DNA from: CAXYVC01 sp964292295
GTDB lineage: Bacteria > Acidobacteriota > Holophagae > Holophagales > Holophagaceae
Assembly: GCA_964292295.1 (NCBI GenBank)
Contig: CAXYVC010000040.1
Coordinates: forward strand, 1-19,987
Direction of reading: 5' to 3'
Length of the DNA: 19,987 bases
The notes below the pieces were generated by a model, which searched no databases, was not told where the DNA came from, and worked only from the letters and a program-made list of their open reading frames with translations. Positions 13,625 to 19,987 of the stretch are shown piece after piece. Made by a program: the position numbers and the translations under genes. How positions within the stretch are numbered: the first letter of the stretch is position 1; every line of letters starts with the position of its first letter.

Positions 13625-14563
13625 GTGAACCACGGCTTCACCTACGTTGAGATGCTGGACGACCGCCGGGCGGGATGCAGCCTCCTGGGGCATCTCCTCC
13701 GTCATCGCCACAGCGACGAGGCGACCTGGCGGGCGCGCATCGAGGCTGGCGAGGTGGCCGTGGATGGACAGCCCGGCCGCCCCGACCAGGTGCTCCGCCC
13801 CGGGCAGACCGTGGCCTGGGCCCGGCCTCCCTGGGAGGAGCCCGCGGTGCCCCTGAACTTCGGGATCCTCTACGAGGACGCGGAACTCCTGGCGGTGGCC
13901 AAGCCCTCGGGCCTGCCCACCCTGCCCGCGGGCGGCTTCCTGGAGCACACCCTCCTGCATCTGGTGCGCCAGGCCTTCCCCGAGGCATCGCCCCTGCACC
14001 GGCTCGGGCGGGGCACCTCGGGCCTCGTGCTCTTCTTCCGCACACCGGAGGCGGGGGCCGCCCTGGCCGCCGGCCTGCGCGCGCACCGCCTCGAGAAGGT
14101 CTACCGTGCCCTGGTGGAGGGCCACCCCCCGGAGGCGCGCTTCCAGGTGGAGGTGCCCATCGGCCCCGTGCCCCACGGGCGCCTGGGCACCGTCCACGCC
14201 GCCTCTCCCTCCGGCAGGCCCGCCCTCAGCCGCGCGCGGGTGCTGGAGCGCAGGGAGGCGCACAGCCTCCTGGAGGTGCAGATCGAGACGGGGCGCCCCC
14301 ACCAGATCCGCATCCACATGGCCGCCGCCGGCTTCCCGCTTGCGGGCGATCAGCTCTACGCGCCGGGCGGCGGCATCCGTGCGGAGTCCCCCGCCCTGCC
14401 GGGCGACCTGGGCTACCTGCTGCACGCCCACCGCCTGGGGCTCCCCCACCCGCGCACGGGGACCTGGATGGAGCTCTCCTGCCCGCCGCCGGAGCCGCTC
14501 CAGACGCGGCTGGAGGCTCAGGCCGTCGCCTCCCCGAACTGCAGGCCAACCAGCCGCGCGTAG
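13625..14563 (+). CDS. RluA-family pseudouridine synthase homologue with HRLG in place of HRLD
   Basis: A 312-residue protein of the RluA/RsuA fold. A short S4-like segment (about 27-60, ARIEAGEVAVDGQPGRPDQVLRPGQTVAW) precedes the catalytic domain, with LYEDAELLAVAKPSGLPTLP and the C-terminal ETGRPHQIRIHMAAAGFPLAGDQLY motif. These enzymes isomerise uridine to pseudouridine in rRNA or tRNA using one Asp in HRLDxxTSG. Here the motif is HRLGRGTSGL (13999-14028), so the usual catalytic Asp is Gly. I recall HRLG forms in some plant-type and bacterial members, so this may be a real subfamily. I chose GTG 13625 because GAGGGAG at 13613-13619 precedes it by 5 bases; ATGs at 13604 and 13562 are alternatives. 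The 3' end overlaps the convergent ABC gene by 46 bases. Confidence 0.82.
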   Translation: MNHGFTYVEMLDDRRAGCSLLGHLLRHRHSDEATWRARIEAGEVAVDGQPGRPDQVLRPGQTVAWARPPWEEPAVPLNFGILYEDAELLAVAKPSGLPTLPAGGFLEHTLLHLVRQAFPEASPLHRLGRGTSGLVLFFRTPEAGAALAAGLRAHRLEKVYRALVEGHPPEARFQVEVPIGPVPHGRLGTVHAASPSGRPALSRARVLERREAHSLLEVQIETGRPHQIRIHMAAAGFPLAGDQLYAPGGGIRAESPALPGDLGYLLHAHRLGLPHPRTGTWMELSCPPPEPLQTRLEAQAVASPNCRPTSRA

Positions 14564-16305
14564 GCACCTTCCAGGGCCATCAGGGCCTCGTGGCTGCCGC
14601 GCTCCACGATGCGCCCCTGCTCCATCACCCAGATCTCGTCCGCGTCGCGGATGGTGCTCAAGCGGTGGGCCACGGTGAAGGTGGTGAGGCGGTGGCTCAC
14701 GGCGGCGATGACCGACTGGATCCGCAGCTCCGTCTCGCTGTCGATGTTCGCCGTGGCCTCGTCCAGCAGCAGCACCTCGGGTGCGCCGTACAGCATCCGT
14801 GCGAAGGCCACGAGCTGGCGCTCCCCGGCGCTGAGCTTCTGGCCCCGCTCGCCCACCTGGGTGGACAGCCCCTCGGGAAGACGCCCCACCAGGGCTTCCA
14901 GCTGGCTCTGCTCCAGCACGGCGGCCAGGCGCTGGGCGTCCATCGGACGCCCCAGGAGGATGTTCTCCTCCAGGCTGCCGCTGAAGATGAAGACATCCTG
15001 GAGCACCAGCCCGAAGAGGCCCCGCAGCTCTTTCAGCCTCAGCCCGCGCACGTCCACGCCGTCCACCATCACATGCCCCTCCAGGGGATCGTAGAAGCGC
15101 ATGAGCAGGTGGATGAGGGTGCTCTTGCCCGCGCCGGTGGCCCCCACGACCGCGATGCGCCGCCCCTTCGGAATCACGCCCGAGACGTCCTGCAGCACGC
15201 GCCGCCCTTCGGCTTCATAGGCGAAGCCCACCCCCTCCAGGCGGATCTCCCGCGCGAAGCGCACGGGAAGGGCCTGCGGCGCCTCGGGGATCTCGTCCCG
15301 GTCGTCCAGCAGGCGGAAGATGCGCTCGCTGGAGGCCATGGCCGTCTGCATCACGTTGTAGCGCTCCGCCAGTTCCCGGATGGGCCGGAAGAAGCGTCCC
15401 GACTGCTGGATGAAGGCGAGCAGCATCCCGAGGCTCAGGGCCCCGGCCTCCAGGCGCCATCCCGCATAGAGGATCAGCGCCGCCAGGGTGGCGCCCGTGA
15501 TGAACTCCACCACGGGGAAGAAGACCGCGTAGGCGAAGATCGTGCGCAGGAAGGCCCGCAGGTAGTGCCCGTTCAGTTCCCGGAACTGCGCCAGGCTGCG
15601 GGCCTCCTGGCCGTTGACCTGCACCAGCGACATGCCCGAGAGCTGCTCCTGCAGGAAGGCCTGGATGGCGGCGTAGCGGCCCTGCGTCTCCCGGAAGGCC
15701 TCCCCGGCGCGGCGCCGGAACAGCTCGGTGGCCACCAGCAGGAAGGGCATGATGCCGAGGGCGATGGCCGCAAGCCCGGCATGGCGGCTGAACATCCAGG
15801 CCACGATGGCCACCAGCGCCAGGGCGTCCCCCACGATGGCCACGAAGCCGCTGCCGAACATCTCGTTCAGGTTCTGGACGTCGCTCCCCACCCGGGTCAT
15901 CAGGCGCCCCACGGGGTGCCGGTGGAAGAAGCGCGTGCTGCGCCCCATCAGGTGCGCGAAGAGCTGGTGGCGGAGGTCCAGCATGGCCATCTGGCCCACG
16001 TAGGCCAGCAGCCAAGTGCGGGCCAGCTGCACCGCGAAGCCGAGCAGCAGGAAGGCGAGGAAGGCCAGCACCAGGGGGCCCGCACCCCGCAGGCTTCCTG
16101 CCGCGACGTGGCGGTCGATGAGGCGCAGGGTGAACTCGCTGGGCAGCACCTCCAGCACGGCGCCGGCGGCCATGAGCAGCAGGAGCACGACCAGCCCCGG
16201 CCAGTAGGGCCTCAGGTATCCCGCGAGGCGCAGAAGCAGGGTGTGGCGCAGGGGACGGTCGTCCACCCGGTCACTCTGGAAGAAGGCGCCCGCCGCATCC
16301 GACAT
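14518..16305 (-). CDS. ABC exporter half-transporter, MsbA/MdlB-like (fused membrane and ATPase domains)
   Basis: A 595-residue type I ABC exporter subunit. Residues 25-330 or so form the six-helix membrane domain, with hydrophobic runs near 35-55, 78-98, 155-175, 178-195, 258-282 and 288-305. The ATPase domain has Walker A GATGAGKST (388-396), Q-loop LQD (Q436), signature LSAGERQ (491-497, where LSGGQRQ is usual), Walker B LLLDEATAN (D515, E516) and switch H547. It should work as a homodimer or with a partner half-transporter, exporting lipid, drug or peptide; no partner gene is adjacent. The signature resembles the MdlB/SmdB/YheH group. I chose ATG 16305 over ATG 16386 because the residues before 16305 look non-homologous; there is no clear ribosome binding site. 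Confidence 0.88.
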   Translation of the reverse strand: MSDAAGAFFQSDRVDDRPLRHTLLLRLAGYLRPYWPGLVVLLLLMAAGAVLEVLPSEFTLRLIDRHVAAGSLRGAGPLVLAFLAFLLLGFAVQLARTWLLAYVGQMAMLDLRHQLFAHLMGRSTRFFHRHPVGRLMTRVGSDVQNLNEMFGSGFVAIVGDALALVAIVAWMFSRHAGLAAIALGIMPFLLVATELFRRRAGEAFRETQGRYAAIQAFLQEQLSGMSLVQVNGQEARSLAQFRELNGHYLRAFLRTIFAYAVFFPVVEFITGATLAALILYAGWRLEAGALSLGMLLAFIQQSGRFFRPIRELAERYNVMQTAMASSERIFRLLDDRDEIPEAPQALPVRFAREIRLEGVGFAYEAEGRRVLQDVSGVIPKGRRIAVVGATGAGKSTLIHLLMRFYDPLEGHVMVDGVDVRGLRLKELRGLFGLVLQDVFIFSGSLEENILLGRPMDAQRLAAVLEQSQLEALVGRLPEGLSTQVGERGQKLSAGERQLVAFARMLYGAPEVLLLDEATANIDSETELRIQSVIAAVSHRLTTFTVAHRLSTIRDADEIWVMEQGRIVERGSHEALMALEGAYARLVGLQFGEATA

Positions 16306-16311
16306 GGGGGC

Positions 16312-16317
16312 ATTGTT
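16312..16317 (-). promoter_or_regulatory. Possible -10 element for a leaderless ABC exporter transcript
   Basis: Minus-strand AACAAT ends 6 bases before the ATG at 16305, in a gene with no visible ribosome binding site. The spacing is the same as for the hexamer before arnD. A transcript starting at the ATG would be leaderless. The 295-bp gap from here to 16600 is shared with the divergent isocitrate dehydrogenase gene. Confidence 0.3.
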
Positions 16318-16482
16318 CCACAGCCCGGACCCCGCCCCTGGTCGGAGGAAAAGGCGGCATTCTGCAAAGAAGCGGATTTCCCCCAACCGGCCGACGGGAG
16401 GTCCCCCCGGGGCCCAGGTTCCAGGGCTGGTGCGAGGCCGCCGCGACGGCGGCCCGTGTCTCGGTTTTTGTCACGCCTTTGC

Positions 16483-16488
16483 TAATGT
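16483..16488 (+). promoter_or_regulatory. Possible -10 element (TAATGT) of the isocitrate dehydrogenase gene
   Basis: TAATGT sits in a locally less GC-rich stretch (GTTTTTGTCACGCCTTTGC just before), about 112 bases upstream of the ATG at 16601, so the leader would be about 105 nt. No convincing -35 hexamer is seen at 16-18 bp. The leader has a small CAAG-gcac-CTTG hairpin but no obvious riboswitch or attenuator. Confidence 0.4.
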
Positions 16489-16600
16489 GCAAGGCACCTT
16501 GAAGGCGTATCGGGCCTATGGGAGGCTTGGGAAACCGCGTGATGGGTGGAGGGCACCCCTGCACGCGCCTTGCGCCTGCTGCACCAGGCACGGAGAGGAC

Positions 16601-18829
16601 ATGAGCACGCAGAAGATCATCTGGACGGAGATCGACGAGGCGCCGGCGCTGGCGACCCACTCTCTGCTCCCCATCATGCGGGGCTTCACCAAGGGCACCG
16701 GCATCGAGCTGGAGACGGCCGACATCTCCCTGGCGGGGCGCATCCTCGCGAACTTCCCTGAGAAGCTCGCCGAGGCCCAGCGCATCCCGGACCACCTGGC
16801 CCTCCTGGGCGAGCTGGCCCAGAAGCCGGAGGCCAACATCATCAAGCTGCCGAACATCAGTGCCTCCGTTCCCCAGCTGATGGCCGCCATCAAGGAGCTT
16901 CAGGGCAAGGGCTACGACGTTCCCGACTACCCCGAGGCGCCGAAGACCGAGGAGGAGAAGGCCGTCCAGGCCCGCTACGCCAAGGTGCTCGGCAGCGCCG
17001 TGAACCCCGTCCTGCGCGAAGGCAACTCCGACCGCCGCGCCCCGCTGGCGGTGAAGAACTACGCGAAGAAGCACCCCCACCGCATGGCCGCCTGGACGCC
17101 CTCCTGCAAGGCCCGCGTGGCCCACATGACGGCCAAGGACTTCTTCGGCAGCGAGGTCTCCACCACCCTGAAGGGCGCCACCACCGCCCGCATCGAGTTC
17201 GTGCCCGAGGGCGGCCAGCCCCAGGTGCTGAAGGAGAAGCTGCCCCTCAAGGCCGGCGAGGTGCTCGACGCCTCCGTCATGAACGTGAAGGCCCTGCGCG
17301 CCTTCTACGCCGAGCAGATCGAGGCCGCCAAGCGCGAGGGGCTGCTGCTCTCCCTGCACCTGAAGGCCACCATGATGAAGGTCAGCGACCCCGTCATGTT
17401 CGGCCATGCGGTGGAGGTCTTCTTCGAGGACGTGATCGCCAAGCACGGCGCCACCTTCAAGGAGCTGGGCGTCAACTTCAACAACGGCCTGGGCGATCTG
17501 TACGCCAAGATCCAGGCCCTGCCCGAGGCCAAGCGCGCCGAAATCGAGGCGGACATCCAGGCGGTCTACGCCAGGCGTCCCGCCCTGGCCATGGTGGACA
17601 GCGACAAGGGCATCACCAACCTGCACCTGCCCAACAACGTCATCATCGACGCCTCCATGCCCGTGGTGGTGCGCGACGGCGGCCAGATGTGGGGGGCCGA
17701 CGGCAAGCTGCACGAGACCCTGGCCCTGGTGCCGGACCGCTGCTACGCCACGATGTACGGCGCGATCTTCGACGACTGCCGCCAACACGGCGCCTTCGAC
17801 CCCGCCACCATCGGCAGCGTGCCCAACGTGGGGCTGATGGCCCAGAAGGCCGAGGAATACGGTTCCCACGACAAGACCTTCAAGGCCCCCGGGGCGGGCG
17901 TGATCCGCGTGGTGGACGGGAACGGCGCGACGCTGCTCGAGCAGACGGTCGAAACCGGCGACATCTTCCGCGCCTGCCAGACGAAGGACGCCCCCATCCA
18001 GGACTGGGTGAAGCTGGCCGTCACCCGCGCCCGCCTGAGCAAGACCCCCGCCATCTTCTGGCTGGACAAGGCCCGCGCCCACGACGCCCAGATCATCGCC
18101 AAGGTGGAGACCTACCTGAAGGACCACGACCTCGCGGGCCTGGACATCCGCATCCTGCCCCCCGTGGAGGCCATGAAGGCCACCTGCGAGCGCTTCCGCA
18201 AGGGCCTGGACACGATCTCCGTCACGGGCAACGTGCTGCGCGACTACCTCACGGACCTCTTCCCCATCATCGAGGTGGGCACCAGCGCCAAGATGCTCTC
18301 CATCGTGCCCCTGATGGCCGGCGGCGGGCTCTTCGAGACCGGCGCAGGCGGCTCCGCCCCGAAGCACGTGCAGCAGTTCCAGGAGGAGGGCTACCTGCGC
18401 TGGGACAGCCTGGGCGAGTTCTGCGCCTTCGGCGCCTCGCTGGAGCACGTGGGCAACACCTTCGGAAACGCCAAGGCGGCGGTCCTGGCCGAGACCCTGG
18501 ACCAGGCCATCGCCCTCTTCCTGGACAACGACAAGTCCCCGGCCCGCAAGGTCGGCCAGATCGACAACCGCGGCAGCCACTTCTACCTGGCCCTCTACTG
18601 GGCCGAGGCCCTGGCCGCACAGGCGAAGGACGCCGAGCTGAAGGCCCGCTTCGCGCCCGTGGCCAAGCAGCTGCGCGAGAACGAGGCGAAGATCAACGCG
18701 GAGCTCGTCGGCGCCCAGGGCCGCCCTGTGGACATGGGCGGCTACTACCGCCCCGACGCGGCGAAGACCGGCCAGGCCATGCGGCCCAGCGCCACGCTGA
18801 ACGCGGCCATCGACAGCCTCCTGAAGTAG
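16601..18829 (+). CDS. icd: Isocitrate dehydrogenase, NADP-dependent, monomeric type
   Basis: A 742-residue cytoplasmic enzyme that oxidises and decarboxylates isocitrate to 2-oxoglutarate with NADP, the monomeric form unrelated in length to the dimeric 400-residue Icd. The numbering falls in register with the Azotobacter vinelandii enzyme as I recall it. Substrate and metal residues N85, S132, N135, R139, R145, K255, D350, Y420, R547, D548 and D552 are all present, as are the NADP-phosphate contacts H589, R600 and R649. The GSAVNPVLREGNSDRRAP motif spans 131-148. ATG 16601 has GGAGAGGA just before it, and its MSTQKIIWTEIDEAPALATHS start is typical. The gene stands alone between its own upstream gap and a strong terminator, so it is probably monocistronic. 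Confidence 0.97.
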   Translation: MSTQKIIWTEIDEAPALATHSLLPIMRGFTKGTGIELETADISLAGRILANFPEKLAEAQRIPDHLALLGELAQKPEANIIKLPNISASVPQLMAAIKELQGKGYDVPDYPEAPKTEEEKAVQARYAKVLGSAVNPVLREGNSDRRAPLAVKNYAKKHPHRMAAWTPSCKARVAHMTAKDFFGSEVSTTLKGATTARIEFVPEGGQPQVLKEKLPLKAGEVLDASVMNVKALRAFYAEQIEAAKREGLLLSLHLKATMMKVSDPVMFGHAVEVFFEDVIAKHGATFKELGVNFNNGLGDLYAKIQALPEAKRAEIEADIQAVYARRPALAMVDSDKGITNLHLPNNVIIDASMPVVVRDGGQMWGADGKLHETLALVPDRCYATMYGAIFDDCRQHGAFDPATIGSVPNVGLMAQKAEEYGSHDKTFKAPGAGVIRVVDGNGATLLEQTVETGDIFRACQTKDAPIQDWVKLAVTRARLSKTPAIFWLDKARAHDAQIIAKVETYLKDHDLAGLDIRILPPVEAMKATCERFRKGLDTISVTGNVLRDYLTDLFPIIEVGTSAKMLSIVPLMAGGGLFETGAGGSAPKHVQQFQEEGYLRWDSLGEFCAFGASLEHVGNTFGNAKAAVLAETLDQAIALFLDNDKSPARKVGQIDNRGSHFYLALYWAEALAAQAKDAELKARFAPVAKQLRENEAKINAELVGAQGRPVDMGGYYRPDAAKTGQAMRPSATLNAAIDSLLK

Positions 18830-18848
18830 GCCGCGCCCGCGCCTTGAA

Positions 18849-18883
18849 GCGGCCCGCCCCAGGCGGGCCGCCTTCCTTTTTTC
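18849..18883 (+). terminator. Intrinsic terminator of the isocitrate dehydrogenase gene
   Basis: The 10-bp GC stem 18849-18858/18862-18871 with a 3-base loop (CCA) is followed by a T-rich run (TTCCTTTTTTCTT) from 18873. It lies 20 bases after the stop codon. This is a textbook rho-independent terminator. Confidence 0.92.
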
Positions 18884-18921
18884 TTGTGGGGCGCCCACAG
18901 GGCCCCTGCCATCATGGGGAT

Positions 18922-18938
18922 GCCCGCTCCTGGCGGGC
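18922..18938 (+). other. Small hairpin upstream of the NYN gene
   Basis: GCCCGC (18922-18927) and GCGGGC (18933-18938) pair around a 5-base loop, followed by CTTTAG. It lies between the isocitrate dehydrogenase terminator and the NYN gene. It could be a second weak terminator or part of the NYN leader. I see no clear promoter for the NYN gene. Confidence 0.3.
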
Positions 18939-18986
18939 CTTTAGAGGCTCCCGGGGGCCGCCCCCGTTTTGCACGCGAGGAAGCCC

Positions 18987-19526
18987 ATGATGCGCTGCGC
19001 CGTGTTCATCGACGGCAACAACCTCTTCCACTCCGCCCGCCAGCTGGGCTTCGAGGTGGACTACTCCCGGCTGCTGGGCGTGCTGGTGGGGAAGGATCGC
19101 GAGCTGCTGCGCGCCTTCTTCTACACCGGCGTGGACGAGAACGCCGACCGGCAGCGGGGCTTCCTGCACTGGATGCGCCGCAACGGCTTCCGCGTGGTGC
19201 AGAAGGCCGTGAAGCTGGAGCGCGACGGCAGCCGCCGCGCGCGACTCGAGGTCGAGATCACCACCGACATGCTGGCCTACGCCGACAAGGTGGACCTGAT
19301 CATGCTCGTGAGCGGGGACGAGGACTTCGCCTATCCCCTCCAGACCCTCGCCAGCAAGGGCGTGCGCGTGGAGGTGGCGGGCTTCCGCAGCGCCATGTCC
19401 AACCGCATCATGGACGCCGCCGATCGCTACCTGGAGCTGGACCAGTTCGTGGAGCGCTTCCGCAAGGAGGGCGGCCCGGGCCAGCCCGACGAGGACGATC
19501 CGGACGCCTTCCGCGAACGCCTGTGA
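18987..19526 (+). CDS. NYN domain protein (LabA/DUF88 family, putative RNase)
   Basis: A 179-residue soluble protein of the NYN (PIN-like) nuclease family. The acidic motifs typical of the fold are visible: VFIDGNNLFHS (first Asp, with Asn-Asn), the EVEITTDMLAYA-KVDLIMLVSGDEDFAYPLQTL stretch (several Asp), and VRVEVAGF then SNRIMDAADRYLELD. Members are thought to cleave RNA with Mg2+, and some (LabA) act in regulation; the target here is unknown. The C-terminal 20 residues are acidic and probably disordered. GAGGAAG at 18977-18983 supports ATG 18987 or 18990. A TTG at 18969 gives a longer frame but would sit before the ribosome binding site. Confidence 0.85.
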   Translation: MMRCAVFIDGNNLFHSARQLGFEVDYSRLLGVLVGKDRELLRAFFYTGVDENADRQRGFLHWMRRNGFRVVQKAVKLERDGSRRARLEVEITTDMLAYADKVDLIMLVSGDEDFAYPLQTLASKGVRVEVAGFRSAMSNRIMDAADRYLELDQFVERFRKEGGPGQPDEDDPDAFRERL

Positions 19527-19567
19527 CCCGTCGCGGCCGGCGCGCTGCTGAAGGCCCGCCCCTGCGC

Positions 19568-19573
19568 TAGACT
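19568..19573 (+). promoter_or_regulatory. Possible -10 element (TAGACT) before the TPR protein gene
   Basis: GCTAGACTG here is identical to the minus-strand sequence at 12380-12388, also upstream of a gene. It lies 44 bases before the GTG at 19617, giving a leader of about 37 nt. No clear -35 is seen. AGACTGCCC recurs at 19608-19616, directly before that GTG. Confidence 0.4.
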
Positions 19574-19616
19574 GCCCTGAAGCCCCGGCCCATCCGGCGT
19601 GCCCGCGAGACTGCCC

Positions 19617-19987
19617 GTGCCCACCTTGAAAACCTTGCCCCTGGCCCTTCTCCTCGCCTCGGCGGGCGTGTGGCCTGCGCGGGCCGAGGAGGATGCAAGG
19701 GCGTTGATGCTCCAGGCACGCGGGCTCCAGCGCCAGGCGGAGGGGCCGGACCCGGCCGCCGCCGCGGCCCTGTACCGCCGGGTGATCGCCCTGGTCCCCC
19801 GGAGCGCCGAGGCCCACCTGCGCCTCTCCGAGGCGCTCATGGAGGCCGGCGACCTGGACGGCGCCGTGGCCCCCGCCCGGCGCGCCACGGAGCTGGCCCC
19901 CGGCAGCGCGGAGGCCTGGGCCCCACTGGGCCCCCTCCAGCTCGCCCGCGGCCGCGGGAAGGAGGATGCCCGCCCCCTGGCCAAGCA
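19617..19987 (+). CDS. Secreted or periplasmic TPR-repeat protein (3' end missing)
   Basis: The frame is open from GTG 19617 to the end of the window, about 123 residues. Residues 1-23 look like a Sec signal peptide: a lysine at 5, a hydrophobic core LPLALLLASAGVW, and a likely cut after ARA. The mature part shows TPR pattern: AAAAALYRRVIALVPRSAEAHLRLSEALMEAGDLDGAVAPARRATELAPGSAEAW, about one and a half repeats of 34. TPR proteins scaffold other proteins; no function can be given. An in-frame GTG at 19599 is an alternative start, and neither has a strong ribosome binding site. Confidence 0.75.
   Translation, partial: MPTLKTLPLALLLASAGVWPARAEEDARALMLQARGLQRQAEGPDPAAAAALYRRVIALVPRSAEAHLRLSEALMEAGDLDGAVAPARRATELAPGSAEAWAPLGPLQLARGRGKEDARPLAK

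Noticed and set aside
13564..13641. Longer start of the ThiE-shikimate kinase fusion from 13641
   Set aside because: The ATG at 13563 has a GGAAGG ribosome binding site and begins directly before the ThiE LYPITD motif; the longer frame would overlap the divergent gene.
16306..16386. Longer N-terminus of the ABC exporter from ATG 16386
   Set aside because: The added residues do not resemble an exporter N-terminus, and a -10-like hexamer falls inside this stretch.
16271..18898. 875-residue open frame antisense to isocitrate dehydrogenase
   Set aside because: It mirrors the codons of a gene whose catalytic residues match in register; its His, Leu, Gly and Val-rich translation has no recognisable family.
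1..19987. CRISPR arrays, tRNA or rRNA genes, insertion sequences, prophage or defence genes
   Set aside because: I looked for spaced direct repeats, tRNA-like cloverleaf ends, transposase or integrase motifs and typical defence domains on both strands and saw none. Apart from NYN, which is common in core genomes, nothing suggests a defence island.

Overview
The window is uniformly GC-rich (about 70% by eye) and gene-dense, with 14 genes I can support; the first and last run off the window edges. The gene set points to a Gram-negative bacterium: an ArnD-type undecaprenyl-phosphate sugar deformylase, a YcgR-like PilZ protein, a monomeric NADP isocitrate dehydrogenase and a TnaA-type tryptophanase. 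Composition and gene mix would fit a Holophagae-type acidobacterium such as Geothrix, but that is inference with no rRNA or marker gene to confirm it. I see no tRNA, rRNA, CRISPR array, transposase, integrase, prophage gene or attachment site, so this looks like ordinary chromosomal core.

Layout. Bases 1-4691 (+): tail of an LpdD-like prenyl-FMN chaperone, a Uup-type ABC-F ATPase, a PLP-dependent cysteine synthase/CBS-like enzyme, and a PDZ-radical SAM-DUF512 protein, closely spaced. A strong hairpin at 4704-4743 separates this run from the convergent tryptophanase gene (4763-6133, -). A 340-bp gap then holds the tryptophanase leader and a perfect 21-bp hairpin. Bases 6473-12279 (-) hold five closely spaced genes, transcribed in the order metallophosphoesterase, PilZ protein, ArnD homologue, MFS transporter, ADP-forming acyl-CoA synthetase. 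The ArnD and MFS reading frames overlap by one base. Next on the minus strand, and upstream of these, is a fusion of a thiamine-phosphate synthase (ThiE/TenI) domain with a shikimate kinase domain (12409-13563). Divergent from it is an RluA-family protein (13625-14563, +), whose 3' end overlaps a convergent ABC exporter (14518-16305, -) by 46 bases. The exporter is divergent from monomeric isocitrate dehydrogenase (16601-18829, +), which ends at a classical terminator. An NYN-domain protein (18987-19526, +) and the start of a secreted TPR protein close the window.

How the genes relate. Most are housekeeping or metabolic: cysteine synthesis, tryptophan breakdown to pyruvate, ammonia and indole, the TCA step from isocitrate to 2-oxoglutarate, and ATP generation from or activation of acyl-CoA. 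The ArnD-MFS pair suggests an envelope lipid or sugar modification step, but no other arn gene is in view. I did not find a convincing new multi-gene system. The best leads are the ThiE-shikimate kinase fusion, the RluA homologue lacking the usual catalytic aspartate, the orphan ArnD with its overlapping transporter, and the beta-first domain order of the acyl-CoA synthetase.
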